A stretch of DNA of 64,000 nt from Avena insularis. Its lineage: Eukaryota > Streptophyta > Magnoliopsida > Poales > Poaceae. Made by a program: the position numbers and the translations under genes. The stretch is taken from assembly GCA_023614405.1 (NCBI GenBank), contig CM042689.1, forward strand, positions 309,915,132-309,979,131. Direction: 5' to 3'. This document shows positions 55,704 through 64,000 of the stretch, piece after piece (positions within the stretch are counted from its first letter, which is position 1; each line of letters starts with the position of its first letter). The notes under the pieces were generated by a model. That model had not been told where the DNA came from. It searched no databases and saw nothing but the letters and a program-made list of their open reading frames with translations.

Positions 55704-58700
55704 ATGGCTCTTCTCTCCATCCGCATGGTGGTGTTCCTCGTCTCACTAATGCTGTGTGCCCCGGCACACGCCGTGCCATCCAACACCACAGACCGTGCCG
55801 CACTGCTCGCCTTCAAAGCACAGGTCAAGGACCCTCTCGGCATCCTCGCCGGCAACTGGACGGCCACCGCGTCCCCTTGCTCGTGGATCGGGGTCTCATG
55901 CGACCGCCGTGGACAGCGCGTCACCGGCCTAGAGTTCGACAGCGTGCCCCTCCACGGCAGCATCGCCCCGCAGCTCGGCAACCTCACCTTCCTCTCCAGC
56001 CTTGTCCTCAGCAACGCTAGCCTCGAAGGCCCTGTGCCGAGCCAGCTCGGTGGCCTTCCCTGGCTCCAAAACCTTGTCCTTTCCTACAACAGTTTGTCAG
56101 GTACCATCCCCTCCACCCTTGGCAACCTCACTAGGCTCCAGTCTCTTCATCTTAACAGCAACAACCTCTTCGGGGGGATCCCGCACGAGTTTCAAAATCT
56201 CAACAGCCTTCAGCTGCTAAGATTGTCGAACAATGACCTGAGCGGGCCGATACCGTATGGCCTGTTCAACAACACGCCCGATCTGGGTATAGTACGTCTC
56301 GGGTCGAACTGGCTGACAGGAGCAATTCCTGGTAGCATCGGCTCCTTGTCCAAGCTTGAGTTGCTAGTCCTGGAAAAAAATCTTCTTTCAGGACCCATGC
56401 CTCCTGCTATCTTCAATATGTCCCAGTTGCAAGTCATAGCTATCGGAAGGAACAACCTCTCGGGTCCAATTCCTGGAAATGAGAGCTTTCACCTCCCTAT
56501 GCTGGAAATGATCTCCCTCCCTGAAAATCAGTTTGATGGACCTATCCCCGCAGGCCTTTCTGCGTGTCAGAACCTTGATACCCTCTCCCTCGCCGTGAAT
56601 AATTTCACTGGTTCCGTGCCATCATGGCTGGCAACAATGCCAAGCCTCACCACAATTTACTTGTCAACCAATGGTCTTACCGGAAAGATCCCCGTGGAAC
56701 TGGGCAACTGTACTGGGCTTCTTGGTTTGGATCTCAGCGAGAATAAGCTTGACGGGGCAATCCCACCAGAGTTTGGGCAGCTAAAAAACCTCAGGTTTAT
56801 AAGCTTTGCAAACAACCCAATAACAGGTCCCATTCCTGAATCTATAGGCTATCTTTCTAATCTCACCACAATAGATTTCTTCGGAACTGGTTTGACTGGA
56901 TCAGTGCCAATTTCATTTGGAAACTTGCTCAACCTTCGTCGCATCTGGCTCGACGGCAACAGGCTCAGTGGGAACCTCGACTTCCTGTCTGCATTCTCAA
57001 AATGCAGGAGCCTGGATACAATTGGCCTGTCAAGCAACGCATTCATAGGGAGGCTGCCACCCTACATCGGAAACCTTAGCGCAGTCCTCCAGACTTTTAG
57101 AGTAGATAACAACAGCATCACGGGCAGAATCCCTAGTACATTTGCCAACCTTACCAACTTATTGATCCTGTCTCTTAGTGGAAACCAGCTGAATGGGACT
57201 ATCCCGACATCAATTGCTGCAATGAGAAATCTCCAAGAACTCGACCTTTCCGGCAATAGCTTGTCTGGCACCATCCCAACAGAAATCAGTGGATTAATAA
57301 ACCTGGCCGAGTTACATCTTGACAGCAACAGACTCATTGGTTCCATTCCAAGCAGTGTCAGTAGCCTAAGCCAGATACAGATCATCACACTGTCCAACAA
57401 CTTATTGTCTTCAGCCATACCAACCAGTCTATGGCAGAACCAGAAACTAACTAAGCTTGATTTGTCACGGAACTCTTTCAGTGGTTCCCTACCTGTTGAT
57501 GTAGGGAAACTGAGTGCAATTACCATGATGGATCTATCAAGCAACCAGTTGTCAGGTGGCATCCCAGGTTCCTTTGGCGACTTGCAGATGATGATCTATC
57601 TGAATCTGTCCAGCAACTTACTCCAAGGATCAATACCCGATTCACTTGGCAAGTTACTAAGTATTGAGGAATTGGACTTCTCCTCCAATGCGCTTTCTGG
57701 TGCCATTCCCGAGTCCCTGGCCAATCTCACTTACCTTACCAACTTGAATCTCTCTTTCAACGGGCTGGGTGGGCAGATACCCGAAGGAGGTGTGTTCTCC
57801 AACATCACCCTGAAATCATTGATGGGAAACGGTGCACTCTGTGGACTTCCGAGGGAAGGAATAGCTCCATGCCAGAAAATAAAACACTCAAGGTCAAAAC
57901 AGATACTGCTGAAAGTCATATTACCTGCAGTAGTGACACTTTTTATTTTATCTGCTTGCCTGTATATGTTGGTTGGGAGAAAGATGAACAAGCAAGGAAA
58001 CATGGTAGCATCCTCAGAAACAGACTTGCTGAACTACCAGTTTATCTCATACCATGAGCTCGTCCGTGCAACAAGCAAGTTCAGTGATGATAACCTGCTA
58101 GGGGCTGGAGGCTTTGGTAAAGTCTTCAAAGGTCAGCTAGATGATGGGTCTATTATTGCAATAAAAGTTCTCAACATGCAAGACGAAGTAGCTTCAAACA
58201 GCTTTGACACAGAATGTCGTGTACTGCGAATGGCCCGGCACCGGAACTTGGTGAGGATAGTTAGCACTTGTTCTAATCTTGACTTCAAAGCACTTGTTCT
58301 TGAGTACATGCCCAACGGTAGTTTACATGATTGGTTGCATTCAACTGAAAGGCGGCACATCAGTTTCCTACATAGGGTTGGAATCATGCTGGATGTTGCA
58401 ATGGCACTGGAGTATCTACATCACAGGCATTTTGAAGTTGTCCTTCATTTTGATTTGAAGCCAAGCAACATTTTGCTTGACACGGAGATGATTGCACATG
58501 TTGCTGATTTCGGAGTCTCCAAGCTGCTGTTTGGAGATGACAACTCTATGGTCTTAACAAGCATGCCCGGCACTGTAGGATACATGGCACCAGGTAATTT
58601 TCCTTGCAAAGTCTGATGGAACATTTCCTATTGGTTTGATATAATATAAGCTAACTGGTTTCTTTTTGACATGGAACAGAGTTCGGATCAACAGGGAAAG

Positions 58701-59071
58701 CATCACGAATGAGTGACGTTTACAGCTTTGGAATTGTTCTCCTTGAAGTCTTCACGAGGAAAAATCCAACTGATCCAATGTTTGTTGGCGAGTTGGGCTT
58801 AAGGCAGTGGGTTAATCAAGCATTCCCACACGAATTCTTAAGTGTCACTGACTGTAGACTACTGCAAGGTGAACCAGGGCACGATATAAACCCGACAAGC
58901 AATCCCTCTGAAGAGAATTCCACAATCTTAAATGCTTGCCTAGCGTCCATTATTGAGTTGGGCTTACTTTGCTCAAGAACTGCACCTGATGAGAGAATGC
59001 CAATGGATGATGTGGTTGTCAGTTTAAACAAGATCAAGTCAAATTACTGTTCTCAGTTACCAAAGTACTAA
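55704..59071 (+). CDS. LRR receptor-like kinase, subfamily XII (Xa21/FLS2-like), non-RD
   Basis: Two exons: 55704-58593 and 58680-59071, joined at GCACCAG/GTAATT and GGAACAG/AGTTCG, giving 1093 residues. The ATG at 55704 (CACCATGG) is preferred to an in-frame upstream ATG at 55641 because a signal peptide follows at once (residues 1-24). Then LRRNT_2 with CSWIGVSC (about 27-70), some 22 LRRs of the plant-specific GxIPxx type (72-690), a capping CGLP motif, a transmembrane helix (about 735-757) and a kinase: [14 protein letters not shown] Lys, catalytic loop [11 protein letters not shown] and APE. Phe instead of Arg before the catalytic Asp makes it a non-RD kinase, as in pattern-recognition receptors. 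The single intron position in the kinase is typical for subfamily XII. It should act at the plasma membrane and sense an extracellular ligand; the ligand is unknown. No stops or shifts were seen. Confidence 0.93.
58594..58679 (+). other. Intron of the LRR receptor kinase gene
   Basis: 86 bp, GT...AG, T-rich before the acceptor. It splits the Glu codon of the APE motif (phase 1), the conserved intron position of this kinase subfamily. Confidence 0.88.
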
Positions 59072-59136
59072 GGGAGATCACTGGTTTGTTCTTACCTGCT
59101 TCCTCGAGAAGTATTTGTAATAGTACATTTTTCCTC

Positions 59137-59142
59137 AATGAA
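59137..59142 (+). terminator. Possible polyadenylation signal of the receptor kinase gene
   Basis: AATGAA, 66 bp after the stop codon, preceded by a TTTGTAATAGTA far-upstream-like element. Confidence 0.4.
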
Positions 59143-59331
59143 ATTAAGACGACCACCTTCCTCGTCACAAGAGAAAGCACCAGTAAACAAATAACATATT
59201 TTTCTGACATACATATCTGGTATAGATTGCTGCAGCAACTAATGACGTGCTACCACACCTGAATTACCATAGCTAATTGAACATGTTTATAGTTATATAC
59301 CCAGGAGGACCATGACGCTATCATCAAAACA

Positions 59332-59600
59332 TTACAGCGATGTAATGTGGATAGTCTCATGGTTTGATTTTGGCAACAATGTAAGTGCCATAGTTGAGAT
59401 GTTCAAAACTAGGGAAAAAACATATACCAGCATTTCGGACTCCGGGCCAATTGCAAACTGAGGCAGGATAGCAACAATTACCGACGTAGCACCACCTATA
59501 AACATTGACCCCATTCCTAGCGCGAAACCATAAATCCTCACTTACCCTGCCTCCTGACGATCAATGAAGATAAGGCGAGAAGCAAGGGCCTTTGCTTTAT
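59332..59600 (-). pseudogene. Membrane-protein (transporter-like) fragment
   Basis: The minus strand reads LASRLIFIDRQEAG, a TAA, then VRIYGFALGMGSMFIGGATS and a second hydrophobic stretch LVYVFSLVLNISTMALTLLP before a stop. Two hydrophobic helices with a short basic loop suggest the C-terminal end of a multi-pass transporter. I cannot name the family. The bases at the stop (CAGGGTAAGT) also resemble a splice donor, so part could be intron. Confidence 0.35.
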
Positions 59601-60734
59601 GAATGTGGCCTCTACGGGGTGGTTTGGCGGTGGCTTCGCATGCACATTAGGACCTTGTTGTCACAGGGCTGCATGTGTTTCTTTGTCACACTTGGGAGCC
59701 CAAACCATTAGTAAGACGATGGATCGATGGGCTCTATGGGACGGTGAAAGTACATCGAGGATCCATATGGAGTTTTGGATGATTAATGAGAAGTCAATTA
59801 TGGAACTAACCATCTTACTTAGTGTTGCAGATTTTTTGTCCTTATGCTAGGCTCGAAAAACTGAGGAAGGGATGGAACCTTGAAACTTGTAATCTTATAT
59901 TTCTTTGAGTCACATGTATGGCGCACTGCAAAAAGGTGCACTTGGATGGTAAGAGGAAAAATGATTCATTGCGAAATCTCTCAAAGAATTCCTAAGAAAT
60001 CTAACAAGTTCCCTCAATTCTCCACATAATCAACTTTCCTGGAGGTTGGAACCACCGAGCAAACCTTGCCCAAAACCTCCGGATCAGTAAGAATGAGAGA
60101 CTAGTAGGAACCACATTTTCAGACACTTCCTGTTTCATTCAGATTGTTCACGTGAAAGACTTCCTGAAACTTCCGAGTGAAGAATTCATGTAACCTCTGA
60201 GCTGGGATTTTGCGTTTTTTGTAAAGTTTGTTTCTGTAACGTGTTCTCCTCTGTCCGTAACTCTCAGCGGAAAGTACTACCAGGCACGTTACTTTGCGTT
60301 GAACATCAACCTGCTTTTGAGCTAGAACCTCTGAGCGCTCCTTCCTCATACCTCCAAGATGTCGTGTTTCTTGAGGCATTCTGGATATGCCAGTACCTCC
60401 AGGAAATCGGTTTTGCCACCTAACCATTCAAATTTTGTACTTGTCCAGTACACGTTACTTTTCCTTCCAACAGCCGGATTTTTTCCTTTGCCACACCTGC
60501 CCAATTCGAGGCAAAGCGAGAGAAAAGAAGAGAGAACCTTTGCTTGAGCTAAGAGCCCTGAACTCCTACCCTTCGCACCAACTCTCATGCTCTACTGAAT
60601 TTTTTGTGAGATCTTTGGTGCTTTGAATGATTCGCTTGAGATATATTTGCAAGGTATCAAGATCCAAGTGTTAGCCAAGGTGTTGTTGCCAAAATTGTTT
60701 GCAACACTACATGATGGATACAAGCTAGAAGCTA
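59601..60734. other. Unassigned stretch
   Basis: Short frames only. On the minus strand the 60110-60560 segment contains recurring phrases such as CTGGAGGTACTGGCAT and CTTGGAGGTATGAGG, but no motif was recognised. Confidence 0.4.
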
Positions 60735-60868
60735 TGACCATATAGAACGAGCAAACTTGCATTGGAAAAACAAGTGTTTGATTGTTTCCTCTTGGTGATA
60801 ATACTCACATTTTCCAGTTGCGTTTAGCAAGGTTATCCTTAGTAAGAATTACTCCTTTGCTGAGATAG
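60735..60868 (-). pseudogene. LINE fragment: zinc-binding domain of reverse transcriptase (zf-RVT)
   Basis: The minus strand reads LSKGVILTKDNLAKRNWK, then after a one-base shift CEYYHQEETIKHLFFQCKFA and RSIWS. This is the pattern L...G.L..D.L..R.W.....C..C...EET..HLF..C at the C-terminus of plant LINE reverse transcriptases. No RT core is near, so it is an isolated remnant. Confidence 0.75.
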
Positions 60869-61349
60869 CATGCAATTTTTTTATTTTAAGTGGTACTTTC
60901 CAATTTTCTTATTATTATCGACTGGTATGCCCGGCCGAGAACAGATTTCGGTGGGGTGCCCAGCGGCTCGACCCATTTTGGTCGGACACGTCCAACCGAC
61001 CAGTCTTGGCCGCAATTTATACCAATTCAAAACATATTGAATGAAAATGACAAAATATAATACACTAGCAAATAAATTACCAAAAATTAGGAAATAACCA
61101 AGTTCACATGCTGTGGCATCCCGCAAAAACCACTACTAGAAAATCGCGTTGAATTTGTGTATTGCATCGTCATCATCATGCATTGTTTGCCTAAAACTAT
61201 TTTTCGCAAAGCCCGTTTTGTTTTCTAAAACGGCCCATCTTCATTCACTGCAAAGCCCGGCCTCCGGATTATTTTTGTTTGAATGCTATCGGTTTGCAAA
61301 CAGTGTTAATAAAACAAATAAAAATTATATTATTTTTAGCGGGGGCAGT

Positions 61350-62400
61350 CGAACGGGCCGTTTCGACCCGAACGACCACCCCCAGGATTTTACAAACGGT
61401 CCACCTCTAAACCTATTCCTACCAAACTACCTACCCAGCCCAGCCTCCACATCACCCTGGCCACTCACACGCTGCCACCTCACCCTCTCCTCTTCCCCCC
61501 ACCAACCAGAAACTGCCACATCACTCCCTCACCCCATCCCTCTCTCCCCACCTGCCTCCCCTGGTCAACCCTCCCTGCCAGCCGGACCCACCCCTGGGCC
61601 CCGCCGGCCACACCCTACCTTTTCCCCCACTCACCCTCCCGCGGGCCCGCTCCCCTGGCCCACCCCCCCTGGCCACCCGACCCCGCCTGCTCCCTCCTCT
61701 CTCCTCCCACCCCATCTTCTCCTTCTCGACGCCCCCACCTCGCCCTCGACCCTCCCAGGCGCCCCCTCCTCCGCCTCGCCTCCCTCCCGCCGGCGCCTGC
61801 TCTCTCCTCCTCCGCTCCGGCGCCGCCGCCCGTCCTCCTCCCCCGAGCCTCGCCGCCGGCCGAGCCACCCTCTGCCTCACCGCGTCGACCGCCGCAAGCC
61901 CGCCCTCGCCCCGAGGCAGAGCCGCCGGCGCTGCGCCCTCCGCCGCGGCCTCGCTCCGTCGGTCGACCCCGCCGCCTCGCCTCCGGCCCTCCTCCTCCGC
62001 CCGTTGCCCTGCACCGCCGCCCTCGGCTCGCCTCCGCCAACCCCGACGCAACCGCCTCCGGCCGCGCCCGCCGTCTCCGGCCGCATCCGCCCCCGCCGGC
62101 CTCGCGTGCGAGCTCTGGCCGCCCGCCGCCGTCGCCAGGAGAACCCCGCCGCCAGGAGCCGCGCGTCTCCGTCACCTCTACAACCTCGCCGCCGGCCACC
62201 TCTGCGGCGTGCTGCCGGCCTCGAAGCTCCGCTCCTCTCCGCGCCGGCGACCCCGCCTCCCCGCCGGCTGTCTCCCTCGCTCCCCGGCCGCCGCTCGCCT
62301 TCGCGCACCGAGTCCGTCCTCCTCGTCCCAGGCGCCCTCACCTCCGTGCTGCACTGCTCAAGCCAGCAGTCCCCGTTGGCCACTGTTGTGATGTTCGTGT
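61350..62400 (+). other. Very C-rich tract, probably retroelement leader or LTR sequence
   Basis: Strong strand asymmetry (C far above G on the plus strand) in CCTCCC, CCGCC and CACCC runs. It is open in several frames on both strands because stop codons are rare, and the implied proteins are Pro/Arg/Ser- or Gly/Arg-rich without motif. Such blocks occur in leaders of some Triticeae LTR elements. No LTR ends were found. Confidence 0.35.
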
Positions 62401-64000
62401 GGTATGTGCGAGTCTGGCGCTGGTGCATGTGCACAGCGAGGCCACCGTTCCGTTGCTTCCTTAGACATGAACTCGGTATTCCAAGATCGACACCGGCCCG
62501 ATAGAGACCCGAGCGAGCCCGATGAACCATTGATGACACTCGAAGAACCATCGACAAGGGTATCAAACGACATGCTCGGCTTCCTGGACCCTCATGAACT
62601 CCTTCACGGATTCCAAGTTCAGCCGCTCCCGAAGACCGATCACGGATCCGGTGGCCGAGACCCCTGAACTCGGAGACCCTCGTCACGCAACGCCAAGTTC
62701 GCCAAGACCCCGTACCCGAAGGCCTCCGACAGGGAATCGACAAGATCATCGCGGAGCTCCAAGGTCTACTTCGTAGGTTGCCGAACGCCAAGGTCGCCCA
62801 CCCGGAACGCCAAGTACCCCCTCGAGGACGCCGAGTACTTCACCCCGGACACCGAGACCCTAGACGACAAGTTCTCCTTCCCGGACGCCGAGCTCGCCGA
62901 GAACCCGGATGCGACAAGATCTGCCCCGTTGTTCGAGAATGTTCCTGCCGAGACCGCTTGGTGAACCACGAGCCTGTCGAACCCCGGAACCCCAAGTTCG
63001 TCGAGACCCCCTAATGTGTGACCCCTTTTCCGAGCCCTATTTTATAAATGCTAAACATAAAACCTGTTGCACATTAATTGTCATACTTGCATGCATAATC
63101 ATGGGGTTTGGGGGCCTTATGCCGATTCACCTTAGAATTAAATATGGGGCCCATATGCGGGCAAATCTAGTCTCATATTGGTCCCATTTAACTTTGTGTA
63201 ACGAACCGAAGATACAATTTCGCCTTGTTAAACAACATTTAAATTGCGGGGGTTCTAAACAACATGAACCATTTAATTAAGTGTCGGGACCCCGGTTCCG
63301 CTTAATATTGCCTAATTGCATCGCCCCTTGCCATGCCATACATCATACATGCATCATGCTCGATCTTTTGCCGTAGTATTAAATAGTGCATCCGGTGTTT
63401 CTTCTAGTGTTTTGCTTCTTCGCGGATAAGGTCGTTGAGTTGATGTGAGCTTCACCCCGATCTTCGGTTGAACCTTCGACAATGTTTTCAGGCGAGCATC
63501 TCCCCCTTTCTACCTATCTTACTTTTATAGTATTTATTTCCCTCCTGTTGATCTATTGCTATCTGTGATGCGATGCTCTAGTTTTCGTGCCGAGATATCC
63601 CTTGCGTATATTGCCTTGGACACATCCTATTACATTGTTTGGTAGATAATGGACTTATGCGTCGTGATCGCTTGCTCAAGTCTTTGTTGCGTGTCGTCAA
63701 GTGCCACAATTGTTGGTGTATTGCCGCATGTTAATGTTGGAGATGATCATGGTTTTACTTATCGTTCACTTCAATTCCTGTTTAACAACTAAAATTGAAG
63801 TAAGTAAGCAGAGGCATCGGTGGGTGATAGATAATATTTGGTTTCGAGCCACTTGTGTCCCGTGGGACCCAGTACTTGATACTGTTCCTTGAATATTCGC
63901 TATCCACATCCGAGGCTTATGGACCCCCAGCGAGCTTGATTCATTCTTATTTCTTGGGGCCACAAACTAGTTTGAAGTTTTATTTACTATCACACTTATG
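62401..64000 (+). other. Unassigned repeat-like region to the window end
   Basis: From 62470 to 63010 the sequence is GC-rich with recurring GCCGAG, GAGACCC, GCCAAG and CCGGA phrases, then changes to AT-rich, non-coding DNA. It resembles untranslated parts of Triticeae gypsy elements, but no coding domain, LTR border or duplication is visible. Confidence 0.3.

Noticed and set aside
61131..61144. CACTACTAGAAAAT, which looks like a CACTA-transposon terminus
   Set aside because: No matching inverted end with a 3-bp duplication was found within the window, so no element can be defined; it may continue beyond 64000.
61149..62504. Long plus-strand open frame of 451 codons, Pro/Arg/Ser-rich, and long overlapping minus-strand frames
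   Set aside because: The tract is extremely C-rich, so stop codons are rare in all frames; the implied proteins are low-complexity and the frames on both strands overlap. No motif or splice support.

Overview
The window is plant nuclear DNA from a large, repeat-rich grass genome, almost certainly a Triticeae species (wheat, goatgrass, barley or rye group). The main evidence is two full-length copia elements of the BARE-1/WIS/Angela type (LTRs of about 1.7-1.9 kb opening TGTTGGA(G/A)(A/T)TATGCCCTAG), CACTA elements of Triticeae style, a Stowaway MITE with the CTCCCTCCG terminus, and intron-containing grass-type genes. There is no bacterial, organellar or CRISPR-like content.

Layout. Positions 1-32681 are one decayed gypsy retrotransposon (element A; its 5' end is outside the window) that has been split twice. 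Its gag-protease-RT part (1-2595) is cut by a 14.2-kb CACTA transposon (B, 2596-16767, TSD TAA), which is itself cut by a BARE/Angela-like copia element (C, 4998-13990, TSD GCTAA). Element A resumes at 16768 with RNase H and integrase, then a spliced antisense gene (19471-22993, minus) and its 3' LTR (from 23596). That LTR is split by a second BARE-like copia element (D, 24086-32640, TSD GAGGA). From 32682 to about 40104 lies LINE-like 3' sequence, split by a minus-strand non-autonomous LTR element with a tRNA-Asp-type primer site (F, 33324-39900, TSD GCGGG). Five perfect target-site duplications inside 40 kb (B, C, D, F and a hAT MITE) fix the order of insertion: A before B before C, and A before D.

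From 40105 to 50 kb the sequence is a mosaic: a 143-bp palindromic hAT MITE, a reverse LINE-like tail, two adjoining AT-rich tandem arrays (units about 69 and 122 bp) with a 0.87-kb CACTA element dropped into the second, a two-exon zf-XS-type zinc-finger pseudogene (45549-46514), an antisense LRR-kinase scrap, and a 1.0-kb hAT derivative that keeps part of the transposase dimerisation domain.

From 52.9 to 59.2 kb is the only locus that looks intact: a two-exon LRR receptor kinase gene (55704-59071, 1093 residues) of the Xa21/FLS2-like subfamily XII with a non-RD catalytic loop, expected to be a plasma-membrane immune-type receptor. About 2 kb upstream lies a decayed second copy of its promoter and 5' end without the start codon, so the locus has a history of local duplication. 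From 59.3 kb to the end only degraded fragments (a membrane-protein-like piece, a LINE zf-RVT domain) and a very C-rich, probably retroelement-derived tract are visible.

All transposon polyproteins carry stops, frameshifts or lost catalytic residues; none looks autonomous. No fundamentally new system was found. The most unusual items are the antisense spliced gene in the gypsy element with repeated polypurine-tract-like motifs in its intron, the gene-like minus-strand exons inside the large CACTA element, the 43-residue membrane micro-ORF in the small CACTA element, and the duplicated RLK promoter.
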